From the NCBI RefSeq assembly GCF_027568395.1, contig NZ_JANKZL010000003.1, positions 186,001-250,000 of the forward strand: DNA of 64,000 nt, given 5' to 3'. The notes under the pieces were generated by a model. It did not search any database and was not told the origin of the DNA. It worked only from the letters and a program-made list of their open reading frames with translations. This DNA is from Aminobacter sp. HY435 (GTDB lineage: Bacteria > Pseudomonadota > Alphaproteobacteria > Rhizobiales > Rhizobiaceae). Both the position numbers and the translations under genes were made by a program. This document shows positions 49,109 to 60,313 of the stretch, piece by piece. How positions within the stretch are numbered: the stretch's first letter is position 1; each line of letters starts with the position of its first letter.

Positions 49109-49201
49109 GCCAGCCAAGGTAGACCGCCATGCCTGCAGCCGCATGTCGCGAAAAACGGCAAGATCGCCGGGAGTGAGGAGCCTGATCGTTTCGCTGCCCA
49201 T
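49109..49201 (-). pseudogene. GNAT acetyltransferase N-terminal remnant
   Basis: On the minus strand the frame opens GSETIRLLTPGDLAVFRDMR then LQAW. IRxLTPxDxxxFRxxRLxAL is the usual first strand and helix of GNAT acetyltransferases. Similarity stops after about 30 residues and the rest of the domain is absent. It lies in a 284-bp gap that holds nothing else. Confidence 0.45.
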
Positions 49202-49342
49202 CGCCTGCCCTGTATTCCAATGCGGCAACGGCATATGGACACGACAGCCTGGCGCGATCAAACAGCCGGAGCGGCTAGAGTGCGGAGAGGTCCGCCGGCG
49301 CGCAGGCGGCGCCGGCAGCGATGTGAGCGACCACGACGGGGC

Positions 49343-49849
49343 CTAACGGCGCTCGATGTGCTCCACCGCCAGGAACGCAAGCTTGGCAGCCAGCGACAGC
49401 TGATTGGCCGCCGCAACGCGCTTGGGTGTGTAGAAATGCTCTTCGTGCAGCATGTTGACCGTGCCGACCAGCTTGTCGGCGACGAACACCGGCCAGTTCA
49501 GCACCGAACCGCAGCCGAGCGACCAGATGACCTCGTGATCGGGAAAGACGTCGGCAATGTCCTTGATGGTGTTGGCGACGAACGGCTGGCGCTCGATATA
49601 GATCTTGTCGAACCAGTGGGTGCGGTTGATCGGTTTGGTACCCGACACCGGATAGGCATCGGGATGGCTGGTGTAGGTGCGGCCCGAGCGTTCATTGGCC
49701 CAATCGAGCTTCATGACGGTGAAAAGCTTGGCGCCGACGACGACGTCGGCCAGCGCCTGCAGGGCGGCCCATACGCCCTCGACCTCGGTCGTGGTCGCAA
49801 TGGCGGCATCGAAGGCGACGAGCGCCCCGGCGATAGTGGTCTCGGTCAT
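49343..49849 (-). CDS. GAF-domain protein
   Basis: The 168-residue protein is a single GAF domain: AALQALADVVVGAKLFTVMK, then ANTIKDIADVFPDHEVIWSL, GCGSVLNWPVFVADKLVGTV and LHEEHFYTPKRVAAAN. The CxSxLxxPV segment with NLLH-like NMLHEEH is the common ligand-binding core. It ends the leftward ABC transporter operon, 14 bp after the last ATPase gene, so it may sense the imported compound or a breakdown product. Its ligand is unknown. Confidence 0.8.
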   Translation of the reverse strand: MTETTIAGALVAFDAAIATTTEVEGVWAALQALADVVVGAKLFTVMKLDWANERSGRTYTSHPDAYPVSGTKPINRTHWFDKIYIERQPFVANTIKDIADVFPDHEVIWSLGCGSVLNWPVFVADKLVGTVNMLHEEHFYTPKRVAAANQLSLAAKLAFLAVEHIERR

Positions 49850-49863
49850 GGTCTACCTCTGTT

Positions 49864-50607
49864 TCAAGTCTGGGAATGGGCCGCGCTGAACTCCGTGAGC
49901 TCGCGCGAGTAAGGATCGACAAGCGCTGCGCGCTTGAGCTGGTCGACGCTGGCGACCTCGACGACGCGACCATGGCGCATGACGGCCAGGCGGTCGCACA
50001 GGAACGAAACGACGGGCAGGTTGTGCGTGACCATCAGATAGGTCAGGCCCTGTTCGCGGCGCAGGCGCTTGAGCAGGTTGAGGATTTCGGCCTGCACCGA
50101 AACGTCGAGCGCCGAGGTCGGCTCGTCGAGCAGCAGCATCTTCGGCTTGAGGATCAGCGCCCGGGCGATGGCCACGCGCTGACGCTGTCCGCCTGATAGC
50201 TGGTGGGGAAAACGAAAGCGGAAGCGGCGATCGAGACCGACCGACTGCATCACCTCATCGACGCGCGCGCCGCTATCGCCGATGCCATGGATGGCCAATG
50301 GCTCGCTCAGCGTCGCATCGACCGTCTTGCGCGGATGCAGCGAGCCGTATGGATCCTGGAACACCATCTGGCACTGCCGAGCGAAGTTGCGGTCGATGCC
50401 ATGCGTGCGCGGCTGGCCGAACACCGAGATCGACCCGGTCCAGCTTTTCGCCATGCCGGCGATCGCCTTGAGCACGGTGGTCTTGCCCGAGCCGCTCTCG
50501 CCTACGAGCGCGAAACTCTCGCCTTCGGCCACCGAAAGGGTGATGCCGTGCGTGACCTTCGAATCGCCGTAGGAGATGTCGAGGTTTTCGATCTCAAGCG
50601 CGCTCAT
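49864..50607 (-). CDS. Peptide-type ABC transporter ATPase (DppF/OppF-like)
   Basis: The 247-residue protein has GESGSGKTTVLKAIAG as Walker A (residues about 36-51), LSGGQRQRVAIARALI as the ABC signature, and KMLLLDEPTSALDVSVQAEI as Walker B. It is shorter than usual OppF because it lacks most of the C-terminal extension. It energises the importer with the adjacent ATPase. Its start overlaps the preceding gene stop by 4 bp. Confidence 0.92.
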   Translation of the reverse strand: MSALEIENLDISYGDSKVTHGITLSVAEGESFALVGESGSGKTTVLKAIAGMAKSWTGSISVFGQPRTHGIDRNFARQCQMVFQDPYGSLHPRKTVDATLSEPLAIHGIGDSGARVDEVMQSVGLDRRFRFRFPHQLSGGQRQRVAIARALILKPKMLLLDEPTSALDVSVQAEILNLLKRLRREQGLTYLMVTHNLPVVSFLCDRLAVMRHGRVVEVASVDQLKRAALVDPYSRELTEFSAAHSQT

Positions 50608-51434
50608 GTCGAAGCCTCGTCGCGTTGCAGGACCGGCAATTCGTCACGATCCTCGTCGAGACGGGGGATCGAAGCGAGCAGACCGCGCGTATAGGGATGC
50701 TTGGCGTTGCGGAGTTCTCCGGCGGCGCATTCCTCGACCACCTCGCCGCTGCGCATCACCAGGATACGGTCGCAATAGGCCGAGACCAGATCGAGGTCGT
50801 GGCTGATCAGGATCAGCCCCATGCCCTTGCGCTTGACGAGGTCGTCGATGATCTCGAGCACCTGGGCCTGGACCGAGACGTCGAGCGCCGAGGTCGGCTC
50901 GTCGGCGATTAAAAGGTCGGGCTCAGGAATCAGCATCATGGCAATCATGACGCGCTGGCCCATGCCGCCCGAGACTTCGTGCGGGTAGAGGCCGAGCACG
51001 CGCTCGGGATCGTTGATGCGCACGGCTTCCAGCATGGCCAGCGTGCGGCCCCGGATGTCGGCGCGGCCAAGCTTCTGGTGCGTCAGCAGCGCCTCGGCGA
51101 TCTGGTCGCCGATGGTCATGACCGGATTGAGCGAGAATTTCGGGTCCTGCATGACCATCGAGATGCGGGCCCCCCTGATGGCACGCATCTGCTTTTCCGA
51201 CTGCTTGAGCAGGTCGACGCCATCGAAGGCCAGCCGATCCGCAGTGACCTTGCCGGGCGCACGGATGAGGCGAAGGATCGAGCGGCCGGTCATCGACTTG
51301 CCCGAACCACTTTCACCGACGATGCCTAGGCGCTCGCGGCCGAGAGTCAGCGACAGGCCCTTGACCACGTCGACCGGACCACGCGCCGTCGGGAAGGTGA
51401 CACGCAGGTTTTTGATTTCAAGCAAGGCGCTCAT
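50604..51434 (-). CDS. Peptide-type ABC transporter ATPase (DppD/OppD-like)
   Basis: The 276-residue protein has GIVGESGSGKSMTGRSILRL as Walker A, VSGGMGQRVMIAMMLIPEPD as the signature, and LLIADEPTSALDVSVQAQVL as Walker B. The C-terminus (KHPYTRGLLASIPRLDEDRD) is the oligopeptide-transporter tail. It works as a heterodimer with the DppF-like protein on the inner membrane. It overlaps both neighbours by 4 bp. Confidence 0.93.
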   Translation of the reverse strand: MSALLEIKNLRVTFPTARGPVDVVKGLSLTLGRERLGIVGESGSGKSMTGRSILRLIRAPGKVTADRLAFDGVDLLKQSEKQMRAIRGARISMVMQDPKFSLNPVMTIGDQIAEALLTHQKLGRADIRGRTLAMLEAVRINDPERVLGLYPHEVSGGMGQRVMIAMMLIPEPDLLIADEPTSALDVSVQAQVLEIIDDLVKRKGMGLILISHDLDLVSAYCDRILVMRSGEVVEECAAGELRNAKHPYTRGLLASIPRLDEDRDELPVLQRDEAST

Positions 51435-52336
51435 TGGCGGTCTCCATGCTTGGGATCAAGGACGTCGCGCAGCCCATCGCCAAGGAAACAGAAACCGAGG
51501 CTGACGATGACGATGGCAAAGCCGGGCATGGTCGCCACCCACCACTGGTCGAGGATGAAGGAGCGGCCGCGCGAGATCATCGCGCCCCATTCGGGCAGCG
51601 GCGGCTGCGCGCCGAGGCCGATGAAGCCGAGGCCGGCGGCGGTCAGGATGATGCCGGCCATGTCGAGCGTGACGCGGATGATCATCGACGACGTGCACAG
51701 CGGCAGGATGTGGTTGACGATGACGCGGAACGACGAGGCGCCCTGCAGCTCGACGGCCGAGACGAACTCGGAGTTGCGGATGGTCAGCGTTTCGGCGCGG
51801 GCGATGCGGGCATAGCCGGGCCAGGTGGCGATCGCGATGGCGATGATGGCGTTCTGGATGCCGGGCCCGAGCGCTGCGACAAAGGCCAGCGCCAGGATCA
51901 GCTTGGGCATCGACAGGAAGATGTCGGTGATGCCCATCAGGATACGGTCGACCCAGCCGCCGAAATAGCCGGCGACAGCGCCGATGACGAGACCGACGGG
52001 GGCAGCAAGCACCGCCACCAGCGCCACGATCATCAATGTGATGCGCGCGCCGTAGACGACGCGGCTCCAGATGTCGCGTCCGAGTTCGTCGGTACCCATC
52101 CAGTGCTCCGCGCTCGGCGGCATCAGCCGGTTGGCAAGGTCCTGGCCGACCGCCGAGTGGGTGGCGATCCATGGCGCGAACAACGCCACCAGGATCAGCG
52201 TCAGCACGATGATCGCGCCGACGACGGCCAGGGGATTGCGCATCAGGGCGCGGGTCAGCCGGTAGCTGCGGCCAAGGCGGGCCTGCAGCCGCGAGGACGG
52301 CGAATCGTCGAGAAGCCAGTCGCGTGTCGTCGCCAT
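51431..52336 (-). CDS. Peptide-type ABC transporter permease (DppC-like)
   Basis: The 301-residue protein starts at ATG 52336 (MATTRDWLLDD), overlapping the upstream permease stop. It has a first membrane helix (LAVVGAIIVLTLILVALFAP), a periplasmic loop with MGTDELGRDIWSRVVYGAR, the family hallmark, and five further helices. The cytosolic EAA loop reads VSAVELQGASSFRVIVNHIL. It is the second channel subunit. Confidence 0.92.
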   Translation of the reverse strand: MATTRDWLLDDSPSSRLQARLGRSYRLTRALMRNPLAVVGAIIVLTLILVALFAPWIATHSAVGQDLANRLMPPSAEHWMGTDELGRDIWSRVVYGARITLMIVALVAVLAAPVGLVIGAVAGYFGGWVDRILMGITDIFLSMPKLILALAFVAALGPGIQNAIIAIAIATWPGYARIARAETLTIRNSEFVSAVELQGASSFRVIVNHILPLCTSSMIIRVTLDMAGIILTAAGLGFIGLGAQPPLPEWGAMISRGRSFILDQWWVATMPGFAIVIVSLGFCFLGDGLRDVLDPKHGDRQ

Positions 52337-53427
52337 CAGCGTGCCCTCGGGTCGAGGACGCGGTAGAGCACGTCCGAAATCTTGTTGATACCGATGAACA
52401 CGGCGCCGATGACCAGCGTCGAGCCGAGCACGGCGTTCATGTCGGCATTGAGCAGCGCGGTCGTCAGGTAGTTGCCGATGCCGGGCCATGAAAAGACGGT
52501 CTCGATCATCACCGAGCCCTCCAGCAGCCCGGCATAGGACAGGCCGATGACGGTGATCAGTGGCACCAGGATCGGCCGGAAGGCGTGGCGCCACAGCACC
52601 AGGCGCTCCGGAACGCCCTTCACGCGCGCCGTGGTCACATATTCCTGCGCCAGTTGGTCGAGCATGAACGAGCGCGTCATGCGGGCGATGTAGGCAAGGC
52701 TGAAGAAGCCGAGCACCGCGGCGGGAAGCGCAAGATGCGTCAGCGCGTTGACGAATATCTCGGTTTCACCAGCCAGCAGGCTGTCGATCAACAGCAACCC
52801 GGTGACCGGCTCGACCATGCCGTCGTAGAAGATGTCGATGCGGCCCGGGCCGCCGACCCATTGCAGCTTGGCGTAAAACAGCGCCAGACCGACGAGGCCG
52901 AGCCAGAAGGCCGGCACCGAATAGCCGAGCAGGCCGACGACGCGGATGACCTGATCGACGAGGCTGCCCTGGCGGCTCGCGGCATAGACGCCCATCGGCA
53001 CACCGAGCACGACGCCGATGATGATGCCGAGCGTCGCCATTTCAAGCGTTGCGGGGAAGACGCGCGCCAGATCCTCGACGACCGGACGGCCGGTCGAGAC
53101 CGACATGCCGAGGTCACCCGTCAGCACGTTGCCGACATAGTGGAAGAACTGCACGATCAGCGGCTTGTCGAGCCCCATCTCGACGCGCGCGGCTTCATAG
53201 ACGGCGCGCGGGGCACGGTCGCCGACCACGGCGAGCACAGGATCGATCGGCACGACGCGGCCGATGAAGAAGGTGATGGCGAGAAGACCAAGGAATGTCA
53301 GCGAGATTGCGACAATGAAGCCCGCCACGCTTTTGACCGACCGCCACATGGCGGCCCGATTGCTGCGCGAGGGACCGCCCGGCCCCGGAGGTTGCGCCGT
53401 AGCGGCGGTGTCTGTCTGTAATGTCAC
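52336..53427 (-). CDS. Peptide-type ABC transporter permease (DppB-like)
   Basis: The protein is about 363 residues from the GTG at 53427; the ATG at 53349 is an alternative that drops a basic lead. It has LLAITFFIGRVVPIDPVLAV as the first helix, the long periplasmic loop ending GDLGMSVSTGRPVVEDLA, and the EAA-type loop EYVTTARVKGVPERLVLWRH. Together with DppC it forms the channel. It opens the leftward operon, divergent from the XRE-cupin regulator. Confidence 0.9.
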   Translation of the reverse strand: MTLQTDTAATAQPPGPGGPSRSNRAAMWRSVKSVAGFIVAISLTFLGLLAITFFIGRVVPIDPVLAVVGDRAPRAVYEAARVEMGLDKPLIVQFFHYVGNVLTGDLGMSVSTGRPVVEDLARVFPATLEMATLGIIIGVVLGVPMGVYAASRQGSLVDQVIRVVGLLGYSVPAFWLGLVGLALFYAKLQWVGGPGRIDIFYDGMVEPVTGLLLIDSLLAGETEIFVNALTHLALPAAVLGFFSLAYIARMTRSFMLDQLAQEYVTTARVKGVPERLVLWRHAFRPILVPLITVIGLSYAGLLEGSVMIETVFSWPGIGNYLTTALLNADMNAVLGSTLVIGAVFIGINKISDVLYRVLDPRAR

Positions 53428-53481
53428 GCGGTTTTTGTTCCCACCACCTCTGGCGCCACTGGGGCGCGGATGTTTTCTGTC

Positions 53482-53553
53482 GAGCAAAATTCCGCTTGGA
53501 CTATACAAATAATTTTGCTTAGATCAAAAAAATTTTGATGGGAGCAAAATTCC
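53482..53553. promoter_or_regulatory. Operator-rich divergent promoter of ABC/regulator genes
   Basis: GAGCAAAATTCC occurs twice (53482-53493 and 53542-53553). The reversed core AATTTTGCTT occurs at 53511-53520. A 17-bp palindrome ATCAAAAAAATTTTGAT sits at 53523-53539. All lie between the permease operon and the regulator, in an otherwise GC-rich region. They are likely binding sites of the neighbouring XRE-cupin protein and would let it control both directions. Confidence 0.65.
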
Positions 53554-54209
53554 TGGTGATTTCTGAGGCCAGCAAGGAGGCGGCATCGGGCCAGCCCAAG
53601 ATCGGCGCACTGATCCGCGCAAGGCGACGCCAGCTGTCGCTGACGTTGCAGGAATTGTGTGACGCCGCAGGCATTTCCGTGGGTTATCTCAGCCAGGTGG
53701 AGCGTGACCACGCCACCCCGTCGCTGGGAACCCTGGCGCAGCTGGCGCGCAGCCTCGACGTGGGTGTGGATTACTTCATTTCGACACCCTCCATGGAGGA
53801 CGGGCGGACCCGTTCCAGCGAGCGCAATCGATTCTCGGTCGACGGATCGTCGATCGTTTACGAGCGCATCGCCGCCGACTTCACCGGCAACGTTCTGTCC
53901 TCGTTCATCCTCAACGTTCCGCCCGGCTACAAGTCAGAGACTGTCAGCCATGAGGGCGAAGAGATACTGTTCATTCTCGAAGGCTCGATCACCCAGCGCC
54001 TCGATAGTGACGAAATGGTGCTTTCGGCCGGCGACAGCCTGCATTTCCGCGGCAATCGCCCACATTCCTGGTCGAACGACACCCAAAAGTTCGCGCGCAT
54101 GCTCTGGACCGGCACCTTGCCGATGTTCAGGTCGCGCACGGAGCATCCGGCCCTGCGCGGTTCAAGGGCCGAGGAAAAGACCATGGGAACCAAAAAGGAG
54201 AGAAAATGA
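53538..54209 (+). CDS. XRE-family regulator with C-terminal cupin
   Basis: The protein is about 223 residues. The XRE helix-turn-helix is LIRARRRQLSLTLQELCDAA, then GISVGYLSQVERDHATPSLG. The cupin sensor domain follows (VPPGYKSETVSHEGEEILFI, then LSAGDSLHFRGNRPHSW with the metal-binding pattern). Such regulators usually sense a small molecule and control a linked catabolic or transport operon. Repeats that overlap the first codons suggest autoregulation, and GTG 53552 is another possible start. The stop overlaps the start of the binding-protein gene. Confidence 0.88.
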   Translation: MGAKFLVISEASKEAASGQPKIGALIRARRRQLSLTLQELCDAAGISVGYLSQVERDHATPSLGTLAQLARSLDVGVDYFISTPSMEDGRTRSSERNRFSVDGSSIVYERIAADFTGNVLSSFILNVPPGYKSETVSHEGEEILFILEGSITQRLDSDEMVLSAGDSLHFRGNRPHSWSNDTQKFARMLWTGTLPMFRSRTEHPALRGSRAEEKTMGTKKERK

Positions 54210-55801
54210 TGAAACTGTTCAAGGCAGCGCTGTTGGCAGCGGCGCTGGCGATGCCGATGGCGCCTGCAATCAGCATGGCTGCAACGCCGGCCAATGTCCT
54301 GGTGGTGGCGCAAAACATCGACGACATCGTCAGCATCGACCCGGCCGAGGCCTACGAGTTCTCGTCGGGCGAATACGTCGCCCAGACCTATGATCGCCTG
54401 GTCCAGTATGACGCCGCCGATACCAAGGTGCTGGCTCCCGGCCTCGCCACGGAGTGGACCGCCGACGACGCCAACAAGACCATCACGTTCACGCTGCGCG
54501 ACGGCGTCAAGTTCACCTCGGGCAACCCGCTGCGCGCCGAAGACGTGGTCTATTCGTGGAAGCGCGTCGTCACGCTCAACAAGGCGCCCGCCTTCATCCT
54601 GACCCAACTCGGCTGGACGCCGGAGAACTTCGACCAGATGGTCAAGGCCGACGGCAACAAGGTCGTGGTCAAATACGAAGGTGACTTCGCTTCCGCATTC
54701 GTGCTCAACGTCCTGGCCGCCCGTCCCGCTTCGGTGGTTGACGCGGTGACGCTGCAGGCGAACGAAGCCAATGGCGACATGGGCAATGGCTGGCTGAAGT
54801 CGAACTCGGCGGGCACCGGCGCGTTCGTGCTCAAGGCGTTCCGTCCGGGCGAACTGATCAACCTGGCCGCCAATCCCGACTATTTCAACGGCGCGCCCGA
54901 GATCAAGGGCGTCATCATCCGCCACGTAGCCGAAGCCGCAACCCAGCAGCTGCTGCTGCAGTCTGGCGACGTCGACATGGCCAAGAACCTGACCTCGGAC
55001 CAGATCGCCGGCCTCGCCGGCAACGACAAGCTGACGACCGAGACATATCCGCAGGCAGCCGTGCACTTCCTGTCGTTCAACCAGAAGACCGAAACGCTGA
55101 CGCCGCCCGCCGTGTGGGACGCCGCCCGCTACCTGGTCAACTACAAGGGCATGACCGACACCTTCCTGAAGGGCCAGATGCAGACGCACCAGGCTTTCTG
55201 GCCATCGGGCTTCCCGGGTTCGCTCGACGAGACCCCGTACACCTACGATCCGGCCAAGGCCAAGCAGATCCTGGCCGATGCCGGCATCAAGACGCCGATC
55301 AAGGTTACGCTCGACGTCATCAACTCGACGCCGTTCACCGACATGGCGCAGTCGCTGCAGGCAAGTTTCGCCGAAGCCGGCATCACCTTCGACATCATCC
55401 CGGGCACCGGCTCGCAGGTGATCACCAAGTACCGCGCCCGCACGCATGAGGCGATGCTGCTGTACTGGGGGCCCGATTTCATGGACCCGCACTCCAACGC
55501 CAAGGCTTTCGCCTACAACGAAGACAACTCCGACGACCATTACCAGTCGACCACGACGTGGCGCAACGGCTGGGCCGTGCCGGAAGAGCTGAACAAGGCA
55601 ACCAAGGCGGCACTCGCCGAGGCTGACCCGGTCAAGCGCAGCGCGATGTATCTGGACCTGCAGAAGCAGGTGCAGGCGAAATCGCCGATCGTCATCATGT
55701 TCCAGGCCGCGACCCAGGTGGCGCGTGCCAAGAACGTCGAGGGCTACGTCAACGGCGCAACCTCCGATTTCGTCTACTACCGCCTCGTCAAGAAGAACTG
55801 A
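54206..55801 (+). CDS. Periplasmic peptide-type substrate-binding protein (SBP family 5)
   Basis: The 531-residue protein has a signal peptide (KLFKAALLAAALAMPMAPA), then the family 5 block (DIVSIDPAEAYEFSSGEYVA) and the body ITFTLRDGVKFTSGNPLRAE with DVVYSWKRVV. It feeds the importer encoded leftward at 49864-53427. Start ATG 54206 or 54209. The substrate is not known; peptides, opines and amides are common for this family. A strong terminator follows. Confidence 0.93.
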   Translation: MMKLFKAALLAAALAMPMAPAISMAATPANVLVVAQNIDDIVSIDPAEAYEFSSGEYVAQTYDRLVQYDAADTKVLAPGLATEWTADDANKTITFTLRDGVKFTSGNPLRAEDVVYSWKRVVTLNKAPAFILTQLGWTPENFDQMVKADGNKVVVKYEGDFASAFVLNVLAARPASVVDAVTLQANEANGDMGNGWLKSNSAGTGAFVLKAFRPGELINLAANPDYFNGAPEIKGVIIRHVAEAATQQLLLQSGDVDMAKNLTSDQIAGLAGNDKLTTETYPQAAVHFLSFNQKTETLTPPAVWDAARYLVNYKGMTDTFLKGQMQTHQAFWPSGFPGSLDETPYTYDPAKAKQILADAGIKTPIKVTLDVINSTPFTDMAQSLQASFAEAGITFDIIPGTGSQVITKYRARTHEAMLLYWGPDFMDPHSNAKAFAYNEDNSDDHYQSTTTWRNGWAVPEELNKATKAALAEADPVKRSAMYLDLQKQVQAKSPIVIMFQAATQVARAKNVEGYVNGATSDFVYYRLVKKN

Positions 55802-55816
55802 CCAGGCGTCGTTCCG

Positions 55817-55845
55817 AAGGCCGCCCGTCACGGGCGGCCTTTTTC
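55817..55845 (+). terminator. Hairpin terminator after the binding-protein gene
   Basis: Stem AAGGCCGCCCG pairs with CGGGCGGCCTT around a TCA loop, followed by a T run. It lies just after the stop at 55801 and before the aminopeptidase gene. Confidence 0.9.
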
Positions 55846-55880
55846 CTACCCCCCACAAAAAACGTCAAAGGCTAAGAAAA

Positions 55881-56975
55881 ATGTACGAAGAGCGCATGGC
55901 GCGCCTGCGTGACCGCATGGCTGAAACCGGAACCGACCTTGTCGTCGTCGGCCCCTCCTCGCATCTTGCCTGGCTGGCCGGCATGTCGCCCCATGGCGAC
56001 GAGCGGCCGGTGTTGCTGATCGTATCCAGGGACCATGCCGGTTTCCTGATGCCGGCGCTCAACGTCGACAGCCAGCGTCCCTACACCAAGCTGCCGTTCT
56101 ACCCATGGACCGACGCCGACGGCCCGAACGCCGCGCTCGCCAAGCTGCTCAAGGATTCCGGCGCAGACCGCAGCGACCTGAAGATCGCGCTCGACGAGAC
56201 GATGCGCGCCGATTTCGCGCTCCTGGTGATCGACGCCCTGCCCGGCGCCGCTCGCGGCTTCCTCACCGAGACCGTCAGCGTCCTGCGCGGCGAGAAGGAC
56301 GAGGCCGAGTACGGCCTGCTCAAGATGAACGCCGTGCTTAACGACGGCGCGATGAAGGCCGGTTTCGCGGCCCTCAAGGAAGGCGTAACCGAACTCGAGG
56401 TCGGCCAGGCGATCCGCGACTTCTACGCAGCCAACGGCGCCAAGGCGGAATTCGTCAGCATCTGCTTCGGCGAGAACGGCGCCTACCCGCATCACCACAC
56501 CGGCAATCGCAAGCTCAAGGCCAATGAGGCCGTACTGATCGACATCGGCGGCCGCAAGGACGGCTATCCGTCCGACATGACGCGCGTCGGCGTGTTCGGC
56601 GACAAGCCCGAGGGCTTTGACGAGGTCCACGACGTGCTCGAGCGCGCCGTGCAGGCGGCCCTCGCCGCCGCCAAGCCCGGCGTCGCCGCCAAGGAGGTCG
56701 ACAAGGCCGCCCGTGACGTGATCGTCGCGGCCGGTTATGGCGAGTACTTCCTGCACCGCACCGGCCATGGTCTCGGCATCGACATCCACGAGCCACCCTA
56801 CATCACCGGAACATCGGAAACGATCCTGCGCGAAGGCAACGTTTTCTCGATCGAGCCAGGCATCTACCTGCAGGGCCGCTTCGGCCTGCGTCTCGAGGAG
56901 ATCGTCATTCTCCGCGGCAACCGCGCCGAGGTGCTGTCCGACCTGCCGCGCGAGGCGTTCCGCGTGAAGGCCTGA
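55881..56975 (+). CDS. M24 family aminopeptidase (Xaa-Pro peptidase-like)
   Basis: The 364-residue protein has a creatinase-like N-terminal domain (RLRDRMAETGTDLVVVGPSS, then LAWLAGMSPHGDERPVLL) and a pita-bread catalytic domain. Metal ligands are seen in VLIDIGGRKDGYPSDMTRVG (two Asp), HRTGHGLGIDIHEPPY (His), IEPGIYLQGRFGLRLEEIVI (two Glu). It splits proline-type peptides or similar amides in the cytosol. It follows the ABC binding protein after a terminator, suggesting it processes what the importer brings in. The ATG at 55881 is chosen because the earlier frame overlaps the preceding gene. Confidence 0.92.
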   Translation: MYEERMARLRDRMAETGTDLVVVGPSSHLAWLAGMSPHGDERPVLLIVSRDHAGFLMPALNVDSQRPYTKLPFYPWTDADGPNAALAKLLKDSGADRSDLKIALDETMRADFALLVIDALPGAARGFLTETVSVLRGEKDEAEYGLLKMNAVLNDGAMKAGFAALKEGVTELEVGQAIRDFYAANGAKAEFVSICFGENGAYPHHHTGNRKLKANEAVLIDIGGRKDGYPSDMTRVGVFGDKPEGFDEVHDVLERAVQAALAAAKPGVAAKEVDKAARDVIVAAGYGEYFLHRTGHGLGIDIHEPPYITGTSETILREGNVFSIEPGIYLQGRFGLRLEEIVILRGNRAEVLSDLPREAFRVKA

Positions 56976-57039
56976 ACCACGATGGGCGGGCGGCCCTGCG
57001 GCCCCGCCCGCCAAACCTTTTGTCCCAGCGACAATTCTC

Positions 57040-57072
57040 AAGGGGTCGTGGCTTGGCTGCGGCCCCTTTTGT
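57040..57072 (+). terminator. Hairpin terminator after M24 peptidase
   Basis: AAGGGG (57040-57045) pairs with CCCCTT (57063-57068), followed by TTGTTTTGG. A second GC hairpin (GGCGGGCGGCC with GGCCCCGCCCGCC) precedes it at 56982-57012. Confidence 0.6.
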
Positions 57073-57096
57073 TTTGGTGCTGCAAAACTCGACCGC

Positions 57097-57128
57097 TCAA
57101 AAAAAGAAAAGCCGGGCAAGCCCGGCTT
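57097..57128 (-). terminator. hupB terminator
   Basis: On the minus strand AAGCCGGGC, loop TT, GCCCGGCTT, then TTCTTTTTTT. It is 28 bp past the hupB stop. Confidence 0.9.
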
Positions 57129-57156
57129 CTCAATCACTGCATCGGCTGGAAAGCGA

Positions 57157-57429
57157 TCAGTTGACCGCGTCCTTGAGGCCCTTGCCGGCCGAGAACTTCG
57201 GTACCGTACGAGCCGGAATCTTCACTTCCGCGCCGGTCTGCGGGTTGCGGCCGGTGGACTCTGCGCGTTTTGACACGGTGAAATTTCCGAAACCGACAAG
57301 CCGGACATCGCCGCCGTTCTTCAGTTCGCCGGTGATGACGGAGAACACCGCATCAACTGCGGACTGCGCATCGCCCTTGGAAAGCTTGGAAGCTTCGGCG
57401 ACAGCGGACACTAGTTCGTTCTTGTTCAT
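57157..57429 (-). CDS. hupB: HU family DNA-binding protein
   Basis: The 90-residue protein reads MNKNELVSAVAEASKLSKGD at the N-terminus. VRLVGFGNFTVSKRAESTGR and RNPQTGAEVKIPARTVPKFS are the beta-arm that enters the minor groove, including the Pro of the RNP tip. HU bends and compacts DNA. It lies downstream of lon, as in many proteobacteria, but is separated by 196 bp with hairpins, so it likely has its own promoter. Confidence 0.96.
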   Translation of the reverse strand: MNKNELVSAVAEASKLSKGDAQSAVDAVFSVITGELKNGGDVRLVGFGNFTVSKRAESTGRNPQTGAEVKIPARTVPKFSAGKGLKDAVN

Positions 57430-57568
57430 TCAAATTCCCTTCCATGAGAAAACCGGGACATTAGACTCAGCCGGTAGGAGACGGACTTTAGAAAAAGCTT
57501 CCGGCACAACCAAGTCAAAAAGGCTACGAAAACGTAGAAAAAGCCCGGAATTCCGGGGTTTTTCACAT

Positions 57569-57597
57569 GAAAAAGCCGGGCGCGAGCCCGGCTTTCC
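57569..57597 (-). terminator. lon terminator
   Basis: On the minus strand AAAGCCGGGC, loop TCGC, GCCCGGCTTT, then TTC. A second hairpin (CCCGGAATTCCGGG with A/T flanks, 57537-57564) lies just beyond. Both stand between lon and hupB. Confidence 0.8.
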
Positions 57598-57625
57598 AAT
57601 TTGGTCGTGCAACTTTAGATGCAGC

Positions 57626-60040
<2,415 letters not shown>

Positions 60041-60255
60041 TGTCCAACCTTTCATATCGCGGCCGCACAATGGCCAACCGCGAATCTCATATTAACGACC
60101 ATGGACGGTTCCGCCTACCGCCGATTACCGCGCGGCATTACAGCACGAAACCTGACCCATCGCCTCTTGTCAGTTAGTTGGAGCTTCGCCGGGAAAACAT
60201 CAAGGCCCAACACGTGACTGTGCGAGCGACCTTGTCGGCAGGAACTCCAAATGCC

Positions 60256-60280
60256 GAACGGCGCCGCTGGGGCGCCGTTC
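60256..60280 (-). terminator. Hairpin after clpX
   Basis: GAACGGCGCC pairs with GGCGCCGTTC around a 5-base loop, 34 bp past the clpX stop on the minus strand. No T-tract follows, so termination is less certain. The rest of the 60,041-60,313 gap holds the lon promoter and no gene. Confidence 0.55.
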
Positions 60281-60313
60281 GCTGGAGCGGTTCAAAGTCA
60301 GCCTCGCCGGTTG

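Noticed and set aside
53927-55858. A 643-codon minus-strand open frame opposite the regulator and binding protein
   Set aside because: The plus strand carries two clear genes with signal peptide and domain motifs; this frame has none.
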